Virus record (IMG/VR): IMGVR_UViG_3300004154_000046
Span: 1 to 24,336 of that record
Source: a virus
DNA: 24,336 bases
Strand: one strand, 5' to 3'
Position numbers and translations under genes: made by a program. A model generated the notes under the pieces. It made no database searches, was not told the DNA's origin, and saw only the letters and a program-made list of their open reading frames with translations. Within the stretch, counting starts at the first letter, position 1, and each line of letters begins with the position of its first letter. Below are positions 1 to 7,684 of the stretch, piece by piece.

Positions 1-655
1 CAAGCGGATCACCACCGACATAGACCGTTACTCCTTCAGCGTGAGCACACAGCATACATCCCGGTATTGATCCTGCCTGTAGAATGTCGAACTGATGGGG
101 GATAAATCCCTCGCCCAGATCCCACAAATCATAGGCGTATCCGATTGGTGCCGAATACTGCAGGAATCTATCAAGCCAGCCGTAAGCCCTGCTACCAAAC
201 ACAAAACCACCAGCAAACGGTGGCTGCGCCTCGTATGGTGCATCATCCAAATCGTTGGTGTTTTCACCAACGGTAGCCAGCAGAGCCGCCTGCAGCCGTC
301 CGGTACTCTTGTAAACTGCTGTATTGGTTGAGAGCCGGACATCGATAGGCGTGTGCAGCATCGGGCCGGACAACAGCGGGAATGTGTTATGGGCTGTGCT
401 GCCATCAAGTTCCAGCGTGTCGTAATCATCAGAGAAGAACAAGCGGTCCCCGGCAGACAGGCGGGTGACAGGCCGGGCATGGGAGAACATCGGAACGGTA
501 GGCGGTGCAGTCTGAATGCATCCGTCGTCAGTGATAGTCATATTCCGGCAGGCGGTCAGCTGGGTTTTGCCGGTTTTATGGTCGGCTATCTGGCTGGAAA
601 TGGCTTTGGAGTCAGTCAGGCCCAGGCATTGGCGGAAAAGGATGGCTTCAGACAT
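1..655 (-). CDS. Phage structural protein, unknown, cut by left edge
   Basis: An open frame of 218 codons starts at an ATG at 655 and runs off the left edge without a stop. The protein begins MSEAILFRQCLGL and has no motif I recognise. Its ATG overlaps the stop of the adaptor-like gene by one base (TGATG), with a GAGG ribosome site just upstream, so the two are translationally coupled. In short-tailed phages the genes after the head-completion adaptor are tail or needle proteins; that role here is inference from position only. Other frames in this stretch that do have stops are shadows of this gene. Confidence 0.7.
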   Translation of the reverse strand, partial: MSEAILFRQCLGLTDSKAISSQIADHKTGKTQLTACRNMTITDDGCIQTAPPTVPMFSHARPVTRLSAGDRLFFSDDYDTLELDGSTAHNTFPLLSGPMLHTPIDVRLSTNTAVYKSTGRLQAALLATVGENTNDLDDAPYEAQPPFAGGFVFGSRAYGWLDRFLQYSAPIGYAYDLWDLGEGFIPHQFDILQAGSIPGCMLCAHAEGVTVYVGGDPL

Positions 656-1335
656 CAGAACGTCCTCACAATCCGCTGCTGCGGCAATCTTCCGCTACGC
701 TCCTTTAGTACACGGCCACAATGGCCACCGGGAGTGTCCTCACTATCACCACGGAACTCCTTCAGGTGGAACAATCCTTTTTGAGGGTTGTATATCTCGG
801 AATCCTGTTTAATAAATGCCAGATACAGCATGTAATCTTTCAGATAATCCAGATACATTACTGGTATTTCAGGAGCCTCGGCAGCTGGATCAATCGGCAT
901 ACGGCGCACAGTAAGGCGGATCGTTCCCGCTGTTGCTACTGACCTGTTAAGCGTCAGATATCCATCAGAATAATCAAGGATATATCGGTCAGGTATACCG
1001 CTATCTGTTTGCCAGTTCTGCTGGAACTGTTCCAACTCGGCCAGCGTTGCAGGCAATAAACTCCTACCCCATGAGGTAGAGGTCAGATCTATCTGATTTG
1101 GAAGTACAGCGGGATGTAACGCCAGATGCCGACCGCCTGCAGGAACATCCAACAGGCATATCGAGTCCGTGAGGGAATCTTTTATGCAGCGGGTCAGGCG
1201 GCAAAACAGATTAATAGCCTCTACATAGTAGCTCTCCAGCTCATTATCACTCCAATACAGAGAAGATCCTGAACCAACAAGATCATCCAACAAGTACCTA
1301 ACCGATTTAATCAGCTCTGTTTTAGTGTTAGCCAC
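655..1335 (-). CDS. Phage adaptor / head-completion-like protein (DUF6682-like)
   Basis: A 226-residue protein that starts at GTG (MANTKTELIKSVRYLL), with GGGGTG upstream as ribosome site. An N-terminal helical stretch with alternating aromatic and acidic residues (YWSDNELESYYVEAINLFCR) and a following beta-rich part resemble the phage adaptor proteins that sit between portal and tail. Its place after capsid and before the next structural gene fits that job. The family call is from general resemblance and position. The last 25 residues are basic. It is 20 bases downstream of the zinc-ribbon gene and overlaps the next gene by one base. Confidence 0.55.
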   Translation of the reverse strand: MANTKTELIKSVRYLLDDLVGSGSSLYWSDNELESYYVEAINLFCRLTRCIKDSLTDSICLLDVPAGGRHLALHPAVLPNQIDLTSTSWGRSLLPATLAELEQFQQNWQTDSGIPDRYILDYSDGYLTLNRSVATAGTIRLTVRRMPIDPAAEAPEIPVMYLDYLKDYMLYLAFIKQDSEIYNPQKGLFHLKEFRGDSEDTPGGHCGRVLKERSGRLPQQRIVRTF

Positions 1336-1355
1336 CGGACACCCCGCTGTCTGCT

Positions 1356-1775
1356 TTATTTACGCTTAGTCGATGCGACAAACTCACCAGGGTTACTTAA
1401 CGGCCAGTCCCCTTCATCAGGCTCAGTATTCGGCCCATCCTCCAACACAACAGCTGGCTGATCAGGTACATATGGTTCATACAAGGAGCTTTTAAGTATT
1501 TGGAGATAGTGGCCCTGATTAATAATTTCACACACACTGTCACCAGACTGGTTACGCCTGAAGGTGTAACGGATGTTCCCAATATTCAGCTCGGTATCCC
1601 CATCCCGATCTATCAGGCATTTTACCCAGAAATTAGGGGGCATGGGTGGACGACGTGCCAGATTAGCAGCAGCTTCTGAGGCACAGAACGAACATAACAC
1701 CCCATCGTTATTGTGATTATTACGGCACTTTGGGCATATTTTTTGCTTGAATACAGTGGTTGAGGCGGATTGCAT
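1356..1775 (-). CDS. Small zinc-ribbon protein in the head cluster
   Basis: A 139-residue protein. I chose the ATG at 1775 (MQSASTTVFKQ) because AGGAGG lies six bases before it; a longer reading to 1886 has no ribosome site and would run into the preceding gene. Near the N terminus CPKC and, 11 residues on, CSFC form a four-cysteine zinc ribbon. The middle part (residues about 40-100) is beta-rich (WVKCLIDRDGDTELNIG) and the C terminus is acidic. I do not know its function; in this position it may be a minor head or assembly protein. The ribosome site lies in a small hairpin, listed separately. Confidence 0.65.
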   Translation of the reverse strand: MQSASTTVFKQKICPKCRNNHNNDGVLCSFCASEAAANLARRPPMPPNFWVKCLIDRDGDTELNIGNIRYTFRRNQSGDSVCEIINQGHYLQILKSSLYEPYVPDQPAVVLEDGPNTEPDEGDWPLSNPGEFVASTKRK

Positions 1776-1779
1776 AAAT

Positions 1780-1791
1780 GTCCTCCTGGAC
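1780..1791 (-). promoter_or_regulatory. Shine-Dalgarno hairpin of the zinc-ribbon gene
   Basis: Read leftward, GUCC-AGGA-GGAC can form a 4-bp stem with the tetraloop AGGA, placing the ribosome-binding GGA in the loop, which is the usual presentation for CsrA-family binding. The scaffold gene has the same arrangement with a different outer pair. The stem is short and could be chance, because AGGAGG is often preceded by C or UC. Confidence 0.35.
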
Positions 1792-1845
1792 GTCATGGCA
1801 GGGGGAGAGATGTCACAAACCACTCCCCCTGCGCGTGGAGCAGAA

Positions 1846-2355
1846 CTACTGACCGACAACAGCACCACGATACTGCAGCGCCACACTGACCGTACCAGCT
1901 GCCTTTGTTGCAGCTGCCGTGGTTATCTTGGCTGCAAGTACGCGATCACCGCTTTTTACATAACTGTTTTGGGTGCCTATATCAGACGCACTTACCGCAT
2001 CAACACCAACAAGGTTAAGCCCCCCAGCGCCATTAAAGGCAGCCAGAGTACAGGCAGCGCCGATAGTCGACGCCGTCAGGAAGTCGGTACCAGAAACTAG
2101 ATCTGTTCCCGCATCGTTAAGGACACCAAACGTCATGGCCACTACCGGAGATGCATTGGTATCAATATCAGTTGACGAGGCATACCCCCCCACCGGCTCA
2201 TGACCGGCAGGAATTTTGCAGAACAACAGCAGATCACCCACCGCCAGGCTGGCGTCTACCGCAACAGATTGTCGGACACACACCACCTCTGCGGCACCAT
2301 CAACGGTAATAGGTGGCAATTTTCCGGCTATGGCGTTAGAAATATATTTTGCCAT
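1846..2355 (-). CDS. Phage head protein, possible decoration protein
   Basis: A 169-residue protein (MAKYISNAIAGKLPP) that directly follows the major capsid gene in the direction of transcription. It is rich in Ala, Gly, Val, Thr and Ser, has no obvious membrane segment or signal, and looks like a compact beta-sheet protein. In many phages a small protein of this composition next to the capsid gene is a head decoration or stabilising protein; that role is inferred from position and composition. The ribosome site AAGGAG is 7 to 8 bases before the ATG and lies at the edge of a hairpin loop. Confidence 0.6.
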   Translation of the reverse strand: MAKYISNAIAGKLPPITVDGAAEVVCVRQSVAVDASLAVGDLLLFCKIPAGHEPVGGYASSTDIDTNASPVVAMTFGVLNDAGTDLVSGTDFLTASTIGAACTLAAFNGAGGLNLVGVDAVSASDIGTQNSYVKSGDRVLAAKITTAAATKAAGTVSVALQYRGAVVGQ

Positions 2356-2359
2356 GATT

Positions 2360-2382
2360 ACAACTCCTTATTTAATAGTTGT
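2360..2382 (-). promoter_or_regulatory. Hairpin around the ribosome site of the decoration-like gene
   Basis: ACAACT and AGTTGT form 6-bp arms (2377-2382 and 2360-2365) with an 11-base loop. The ribosome site AAGGAG starts in the loop and runs into the 3' arm, so its GG is exposed and the rest is paired. This may set the translation level of the gene. Confidence 0.35.
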
Positions 2383-2384
2383 TG

Positions 2385-2419
2385 TGTTCCCCTGCCAACA
2401 TGATGCAGGCAGGGGAACA
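2385..2419. other. Perfect 12-bp inverted repeat after the capsid gene
   Basis: TGTTCCCCTGCC at 2385-2396 and its exact complement at 2408-2419 are separated by 11 bases. It sits 12 bases past the capsid stop codon. No T-run follows on either strand, so it is not a standard terminator. It may stabilise the 3' end of the capsid message or be an RNA processing point that sets the ratio between capsid and downstream products. Confidence 0.6.
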
Positions 2420-2430
2420 AGGTTGTGTGA

Positions 2431-3582
2431 TTACGCATTAGGATCTTTGGCGTAGGTATCAAAGGCAACCACGCCGTAATCCAGGCCGTTAAAGGTCACT
2501 TTCTTGCATCCCCAAATGCAGCTGGAAGAAATGATCAGGCGGTTGTTGTTGTCTGCCATCTTCTCAAACCAGTCAAAACGCATATCCGTGCCAGGTGAAC
2601 CGTATGCCTCGGTAAGCGCCTGAGTACCCAAAAACAGCGCACGGGCCGCAGGCAGGTTTGCGCTGGCACCGTAATCGTTAAAGCGGATCACGTTTTCATG
2701 TTTGTGCAGCACAACATTATTATACTCTCCCAATCCGCCCTTGCAGATGGGTGAAGCCTTACCGACCGAGGTGGCCAGCGCCTTCTGAATATCCAGCCAT
2801 TGGCCGGAGGCAGCAGACGTCCGCATCGAATACTCTTGCCAGTCATGCATGACCAGCACGAACCGCTTTTCACCATCAATTCGCACCGGCTGGATACGTG
2901 GAACCTCTTGAGTACCACCGCCCATAGTGCCAGACATGGCAACAAACCGGTCAACATGGTTCAGGTTCATGGCGGTCATGCTGTTAGTGGCGTCATTTAC
3001 CACCAATGTTGATTTTGTGCAGGCAGTTCCGGGCGTGTCAAAGGTACCCAGTCGAGGCATCATCAGGTGGGCAGAGTCAGGGGCAGACAAGCTGTTGTTT
3101 GCACGACCACTCCAACCTACCGGATAAATAAATCCGCTGTTTACGCCACGGGAACCAGACAGATAGATAAATCGGATTTCATCCAGCAGACGAGCCCACC
3201 ATTCTGCCATACGCCGACGACCGATATCGCGCATTTTTCGCAGTGTCCGCTTGCGGGTCATCCGGCCACCACCATCCACACCACAACGTTGCTGGTCGAT
3301 GTAGACAGAGTCCTGGTAGAATTCCAACCCCTCTTCTGTGCCTTCCTGGGTGGCATCACCCTCAATAGGCTGTTGCTTCAGCTGCAAAGACAGGTCAAAG
3401 GTAATTTGGTCACCTTGATCGCTCTCCAGTTCCGTCAGGCGCTGAATAGGCAGAGTTGCCGGTTCGCCTTCTCCCACAAACCGTTGATCAAAATAACTTT
3501 CTTTCGGGGTGTCTGCTGCCAGTGCGGCAGAATTGCGCTTGATAGCCAGCGGGCTACCAACTCCTACTACGGTACGTGCCAT
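2431..3582 (-). CDS. Major capsid protein (DUF4043 / phage capsid-like)
   Basis: A 383-residue protein (MARTVVGVGSPLAIKR), the right size for a HK97-fold coat protein without a protease. The conserved-looking core includes YIDQQRCGVDGGGRMT, a basic stretch TRKRTLRKMRDIGRRR, and a C-terminal ISSSCIWGCKK region, as in DUF4043-type capsids of short-tailed phages. It lies between a scaffold-like gene and small head genes, the normal order for such a cluster. The ribosome site AGGAGG is well formed, but both it and the start codon fall within a strong hairpin (3580-3624). The gene is preceded by the CsrA-like gene, so its translation may be controlled. Confidence 0.8.
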   Translation of the reverse strand: MARTVVGVGSPLAIKRNSAALAADTPKESYFDQRFVGEGEPATLPIQRLTELESDQGDQITFDLSLQLKQQPIEGDATQEGTEEGLEFYQDSVYIDQQRCGVDGGGRMTRKRTLRKMRDIGRRRMAEWWARLLDEIRFIYLSGSRGVNSGFIYPVGWSGRANNSLSAPDSAHLMMPRLGTFDTPGTACTKSTLVVNDATNSMTAMNLNHVDRFVAMSGTMGGGTQEVPRIQPVRIDGEKRFVLVMHDWQEYSMRTSAASGQWLDIQKALATSVGKASPICKGGLGEYNNVVLHKHENVIRFNDYGASANLPAARALFLGTQALTEAYGSPGTDMRFDWFEKMADNNNRLIISSSCIWGCKKVTFNGLDYGVVAFDTYAKDPNA

Positions 3583-3624
3583 GAGTGCTTCCCTCCTTTA
3601 GGGATGTGATGGGCAGCACTCATG
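3580..3624 (-). promoter_or_regulatory. Hairpin covering the capsid ribosome site and start codon
   Basis: CATGAGTGCT at 3580-3589 and AGCACTCATG at 3615-3624 are perfect 10-base complements; after one mismatch three more G-C pairs follow (3591-3593 with 3611-3613). In the leftward transcript the capsid AUG is in the 3' arm and the AAAGGA part of the ribosome site is in the loop. An alternative inner hairpin (UCCCU with AGGGA) would also occlude it. This looks like a translational control element for the capsid gene. Confidence 0.6.
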
Positions 3625-3664
3625 CGCTAGAGATATTGCAGGACAGGTTTCAGCCGGTCCCCAC

Positions 3665-3829
3665 TTATGTATCCTTCTGTACCAACTCCTTTTTTACTCC
3701 CACGTTGCCCGGAGCCTCTATTTTAAGCCGGGCTTTTTTGCCTGTTTTTTGCTGCAAGCTCACCACAGCTTCGCCAATCAGCAACGTGTCTCCAACGGCT
3801 ATGTCAAAAAACATCGCCATGATCGTCAT
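3665..3829 (-). CDS. CsrA/RsmA-like RNA-binding protein
   Basis: A 54-residue protein whose ATG overlaps the scaffold stop (ATGA). Residues 12-19 (VGDTLLIG) match the CsrA start VGE-x2-x-IG, and KKARLKIEAPGNVGVKKEL matches the CsrA core, typically QVRIGIEAPKEVSVHREEI. CsrA proteins are about 60-residue dimers that bind GGA motifs in RNA hairpin loops, often over ribosome sites. The position of the RNA-contacting Arg44 of E. coli CsrA is Lys here, a conservative change. The first strand is diverged (MAMFFDIA), and the true start may be Met4 or Met6. It lies just before the capsid gene. The match is by eye; no search was run. Confidence 0.72.
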   Translation of the reverse strand: MTIMAMFFDIAVGDTLLIGEAVVSLQQKTGKKARLKIEAPGNVGVKKELVQKDT

Positions 3830-4773
3830 GCCCCGGCCAGGTATGCGGCTTTATCAGCAGGAGACAGCTTAGACACAGCGGCCTCCAGAGCCAGTCCTGA
3901 CAATTTATCCAGATGAGCATACTTATCCTGCCCAACATCAGCAGCATCAGCAGCCGGGACATCCCGTAGTGTCTGATGGGAAGGGCGCTTTGCAGCCGGT
4001 TTTGGAGCAACCTGGGCAGGTTCTGCTTTACCTTTTACTGCTGCCTTTTGAGCCTTTTTCATTGCCTTAAACTCGGCAAATTCAGCAGCTTCATCAATAT
4101 TGCGTTTGGCCAGGCAAAGCACCTGTATGCCGCTAAGCGATGCATTTGCCGGATCATTAACAACCCGCAGAACCTCACTGTTTAGTTTTGCATAGCCTTC
4201 AGGGTTTTTAGTCTGAACCAGACCAGGATTAGCCTTAAAGAATGCTGCCTGTTCAGCCCTCCATAACTGCTCAGAAATCTCCTGATTCTGACTGGATGCT
4301 TCCAGTTTGCGTGTCTCAAGCTTTAATGTGCGCTCTATCGCCCTAACCTGTGTACGACGTTCAGCCTCACCCAGATCTCCACTCGCATACTGATCATCAA
4401 GTTTATCTATTTCTGCCTGACCGGCTGTGGTAATGCGGTCAATCTCAGTCTGGTATTCCGGCAGAACATCACCAGACAGTTTAGGGATAAAGGTCACCGC
4501 AGGCACGTCATCAATAGCGAAATCATCGACACGATCAGCATCAGTATCAGCATCACCAGATACCACTGTTGCTGCAGACTCAGACGCTACGGCTGTTGAA
4601 TCAGTTGCATTTACCGCCGGACTATCATCATCAACCTGATCATCGTCACTATTATCATCTTCAGTTCCATCATCTACGTCATCAGCACCCTCCAGATCAT
4701 CTTCATCAGGGGCAGTCAATGCTTCACGTTCAGTTGCTGATAATCCTGCCAAATCTTCTTCTGTGTAACCCAT
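3826..4773 (-). CDS. Phage scaffolding protein
   Basis: A 315-residue protein (MGYTEEDLAGLSATEREAL). Residues about 20-75 are extremely acidic and low in complexity (runs of Asp and Glu), the middle is helical and charged with coiled-coil character (KLDDQYASGDLGEAERR), and the C terminus is Lys- and Ala-rich. This composition, and the position between portal and major capsid, is typical of scaffold proteins that guide procapsid assembly. An AGGAGG ribosome site lies 8 bases before the ATG. The gene overlaps the CsrA-like gene at its end. Confidence 0.75.
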   Translation of the reverse strand: MGYTEEDLAGLSATEREALTAPDEDDLEGADDVDDGTEDDNSDDDQVDDDSPAVNATDSTAVASESAATVVSGDADTDADRVDDFAIDDVPAVTFIPKLSGDVLPEYQTEIDRITTAGQAEIDKLDDQYASGDLGEAERRTQVRAIERTLKLETRKLEASSQNQEISEQLWRAEQAAFFKANPGLVQTKNPEGYAKLNSEVLRVVNDPANASLSGIQVLCLAKRNIDEAAEFAEFKAMKKAQKAAVKGKAEPAQVAPKPAAKRPSHQTLRDVPAADAADVGQDKYAHLDKLSGLALEAAVSKLSPADKAAYLAGA

Positions 4774-4780
4774 GTTTCAA

Positions 4781-4792
4781 ATCCTCCTGGAT
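4781..4792 (-). promoter_or_regulatory. Shine-Dalgarno hairpin of the scaffold gene
   Basis: In the leftward transcript AUCC-AGGA-GGAU can form a 4-bp stem with an AGGA loop over the ribosome site. Compared with the zinc-ribbon gene (GUCC/GGAC) the outer pair changes from G-C to A-U on both sides, a compensating difference. The stem is short, so this is only suggestive. Confidence 0.35.
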
Positions 4793-4806
4793 ATGGTTTT
4801 GCTGCT

Positions 4807-6921
4807 TTACTGGACTCCCGCCGGTAATGGCGGGGCAATATTATTAACCACCGGTACAGCCGATGCATCGTGCATAATCTGATCTGCCGCAACGGTCAGG
4901 TGTGGCGATGCAGAAGCACCGCCTGCCAACTCCATTGATTTTGCCAGTGCCGTAAGCTTGGCAAGCAGAGCGTCAAGTTCAGCCTTATTCCCCTTTGCTA
5001 CGGCCTCTTTTGCTTTACCCTCGATCAACGCTATATCAGCCTCAATCTTGCGCTGCTGCATCGCCATAATCTGTTCCTGTTGCTGCTGGGCCTGCGCCTG
5101 TTCCTGCTGCTGTTGCGCTGCCTGTTGCTGTTCTGCCTGCTGTTGCTCTGGAGTTACCTCTGCGTTCGGGTCAGTCATGCCGGTAATGTCACGCAACACC
5201 TTTACAAACTCATCACGCATCGGGATATCAGAGGCCTCAAAGGTAATGGCCAGCAGCTTCAGTCCCACTTCAGGAGGCAGCTTGGTAGTCATCTCCAACA
5301 TGGTGTCAAACATGGCCTGACGCTGGGTACCCCTAAAATCCTGCTGATCAACCACATAGTCTGATTGCGATGCCGTGATTGGATTCAGTCCATCCTCACC
5401 ATTTAGCTGCACAAACTGCAGGTCTGATTTACGTTCACCAGTCAACCGGAGCTGTTTTGGCTGATCGTAGAACTGTTCAATCAGAGACAACTCTTTTTCG
5501 CCCTCAATCTGAAACGCAAGCCGGTAGTTATCGAATATGTCAGAGGTAGTGGTGTAGCCCTGATTCTGCCGTGACTCTATGGCCTTGCCGCTTATGGCGT
5601 TTGTCTGGCGACCTAGGTTTTCGTCTGTCACACCACCAGCTGCCTGAATAAACTTTGCATCCCGCTCCATCAGCTGCACATGGCTGCTGGCAAGATTCGC
5701 CTGTTCCTGAATATCAAACCGCTTACCCGCATTAACTTCTATGTAACCATCGGGCCTGCTTACTTCATCCATAGCCAGATCAACGTTATCGACGGCACCC
5801 TTTTCAGCTACCACCTGTTTGCTATTCAGCAGATACAATGCTTTACTGCTTCGCTTATTAAGGTCGTCCTGAGGATCACGAACGCCGCGTGTAACTCCGA
5901 ATGGAGCGTTGTCACGGCCACGTCGATAGGCCCAGATCGGTGTGAAGGGAAACTTGTTATGCCAGTAGGGAGAAACATTATCCTGCAGCACAATGCCGCC
6001 CTTGCCACTAATACACAGCACCATCAGCCGCATCACCATCTTGACCGAATCATAGGTACTGGCCAGACCGCTACTGATTGCCCAGGAATGGATAGGATCG
6101 TCATAATTAAACACCGCACCATGATACGCAGCGCCCTCTTGCCGGATGACCTTTGTCTTTTCCGGCACCCGGTACCATGCTTCACACAGCAATACCCGTT
6201 GCCTTGATCCACACCCCATCAGATCACCAATAGAGCCATTCATCAGGCCCATTGATGCCGGATCATCATCGTACAGATACGGGTTACCAGACTCCCTGTT
6301 AACCTGATTAATACTGATGATGTTGTTAGCAGCTACCCGAAGGTCGGCGGCATGTTTAGGAAACATTATTTCAGCAATATCCAGATCAACCCACTTTTCG
6401 CGCAGCAGAAACCGGGCATCAGCCAGATCAGGAGCAATACTCAGCGGGTCGTACCACATATTGCGCCATGACTCCCGGCGCACGAATAACGGTTCATCCT
6501 CAGAATCATTGCGGATACCACTCTCAATCCACCCTAGGCCGACCGTAACCGCATCAGCAAACGCAGCAGACCGTTCAAAACTCGCCTTGTTCACGTCAGA
6601 GAGATATTTCATCAGCGACGTTTTGCTTTCTGACGACTTCCTATCCTCCGCCTTGCGAGGCATTACCCGATAATCAACCCGCGTCCGCTTTTCAGTACCA
6701 GTAATCCACCGCAGAGTAGTAGCCACCAAATTGAAAACACTGGCCGTCTGAGACCGACCCTCAACAACATCCTTATCTTCAGCATCCCACTGATCACCAT
6801 CACGATAATCCTCATCAATGGCCATCTGATAACGGTTTTCGGCCTGCGTAAGTCTGGCCTGGCTACGCCACTCCAGCACCTTTTCTTTTCGTGTTTGTAT
6901 GTCGTTTTTTGTGTCAGTCAT
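4807..6921 (-). CDS. Portal protein (P22-like)
   Basis: A 704-residue protein starting at the ATG at 6921 (MTDTKNDIQTRKEKVLEW); an in-frame TTG 12 bases upstream lies in the T-run of a terminator and is unlikely. The length, the N-terminal helical region with a DGDQWD-type segment and the central RRESWRNMWYDPLS segment agree with the large P22-type portal family, which forms the twelve-subunit ring for DNA entry. The C-terminal part has a Gln-rich helical tract (about residues 580-625), like the long helical barrel of P22 portals. A strong terminator directly upstream means expression needs read-through, antitermination or its own promoter. Confidence 0.85.
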   Translation of the reverse strand: MTDTKNDIQTRKEKVLEWRSQARLTQAENRYQMAIDEDYRDGDQWDAEDKDVVEGRSQTASVFNLVATTLRWITGTEKRTRVDYRVMPRKAEDRKSSESKTSLMKYLSDVNKASFERSAAFADAVTVGLGWIESGIRNDSEDEPLFVRRESWRNMWYDPLSIAPDLADARFLLREKWVDLDIAEIMFPKHAADLRVAANNIISINQVNRESGNPYLYDDDPASMGLMNGSIGDLMGCGSRQRVLLCEAWYRVPEKTKVIRQEGAAYHGAVFNYDDPIHSWAISSGLASTYDSVKMVMRLMVLCISGKGGIVLQDNVSPYWHNKFPFTPIWAYRRGRDNAPFGVTRGVRDPQDDLNKRSSKALYLLNSKQVVAEKGAVDNVDLAMDEVSRPDGYIEVNAGKRFDIQEQANLASSHVQLMERDAKFIQAAGGVTDENLGRQTNAISGKAIESRQNQGYTTTSDIFDNYRLAFQIEGEKELSLIEQFYDQPKQLRLTGERKSDLQFVQLNGEDGLNPITASQSDYVVDQQDFRGTQRQAMFDTMLEMTTKLPPEVGLKLLAITFEASDIPMRDEFVKVLRDITGMTDPNAEVTPEQQQAEQQQAAQQQQEQAQAQQQQEQIMAMQQRKIEADIALIEGKAKEAVAKGNKAELDALLAKLTALAKSMELAGGASASPHLTVAADQIMHDASAVPVVNNIAPPLPAGVQ

Positions 6922-6930
6922 TAAAAACCC

Positions 6931-6985
6931 CAAAAATAAAAAGGCCCGGACAATCTGAGAGTGTTAATCTCAAATCATCCGGGCC
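6931..6985 (-). terminator. Strong intrinsic terminator upstream of the portal gene
   Basis: Read leftward, GGCCCGGA and TCCGGGCC form a perfect 8-bp GC-rich stem (6978-6985 with 6943-6950). The inner bases can pair further (GATTTGAGA with TCTCAGATT), and TTTTTATTTTT follows immediately. It ends transcripts of the terminase operon just before the portal start codon. Confidence 0.82.
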
Positions 6986-7037
6986 AGAGGTTCCGCCGAA
7001 GCGGTCAAAGGGTGCCGTTTATATGGTGCTACTCAAT

Positions 7038-7184
7038 CTACTTGAATATCTCTTTACGCTCTATACCACAGACATTGCCTGCATTCATGCGTAATACTAT
7101 TTCTCCGTTCATTTCTGATGCAAATTTTACCTTCTTCAACAACGTTGTCAATTCTTTTTTTAGCTCAGAGATAGTGTATTGCAT
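7038..7184 (-). CDS. Small protein, 48 residues, unknown
   Basis: Starts at the ATG at 7184, which overlaps the stop of the preceding gene (TGATG), with GGAGG six bases upstream. The protein (MQYTISELKKELTTLLKK) has an amphipathic N-terminal helix followed by a short strand-like part (EIVLRMNAGNVCGIERKEIF). The good ribosome site and coupling argue that it is real. I do not recognise a family. It is the last gene before the terminator. Confidence 0.6.
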   Translation of the reverse strand: MQYTISELKKELTTLLKKVKFASEMNGEIVLRMNAGNVCGIERKEIFK

Positions 7185-7684
7185 CAGACCTCCATATCAC
7201 CGGTAATCTTTTGGCCGTCCACATGCGCCTCATACTCGCCCACAACCTGCTTTTTCTTTTCAAACGGCTTCATATCAAGCAGATCATCAACACCGTTAGG
7301 GCCATCACAAATGTATTCCCGAAGGCCATGCAGATTCTGATTACTCAAATCAAACCCCAGCACCGTAGCAACCCGAAACTGATAGAGCGCAACCCGCCAG
7401 GCAATATCATCACTATAATCCGGCAGGGCAGGGTGGAACACGCCGTTGCGGTTCAACATAGATATCTCGCGCAACCGAGAGAAGAACCGCTCCAGCCGCA
7501 CCAACTCATCAGCAGCCTTGTTTGGCTCGTTGTAGATCCAGGCATCATCTTTATGGATGTAGCAGGACACCTGCAGCCTTCTGTTGCGCACACGCAAGTG
7601 CGGTTCTTCCTTATCCCCAGCGTTAACCGCAAAATGACACAAACCTTTTTGAAGTAACGATTTATCAAACATACTGATAATCAT
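7184..7684 (-). CDS. Conserved-looking phage protein next to terminase, unknown
   Basis: A 166-residue protein whose ATG overlaps the terminase stop (ATGA); a second in-frame Met (MFDKSLL) four residues on could also be used. It has no membrane segment or signal. The sequence is rich in charged and aromatic residues (YIHKDDAWIYNEPNKAADEL) with a basic stretch near residues 30-37. Genes in this place, between the large terminase and the portal, are often packaging or head-assembly accessory genes, but nothing in the sequence shows a function. Confidence 0.6.
   Translation of the reverse strand: MIISMFDKSLLQKGLCHFAVNAGDKEEPHLRVRNRRLQVSCYIHKDDAWIYNEPNKAADELVRLERFFSRLREISMLNRNGVFHPALPDYSDDIAWRVALYQFRVATVLGFDLSNQNLHGLREYICDGPNGVDDLLDMKPFEKKKQVVGEYEAHVDGQKITGDMEV

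Noticed and set aside
28-480. Minus-strand frame of 150 codons at the left edge
   Set aside because: It is a different frame from the coupled partial gene 1-655, with no good start signal and a Cys/Arg/Ser-rich shadow composition.
4427-4847. Plus-strand frames opposite the acidic scaffold region
   Set aside because: They are low-complexity Ser/Thr- or His-rich shadows of the Asp/Glu codon runs of the scaffold gene.
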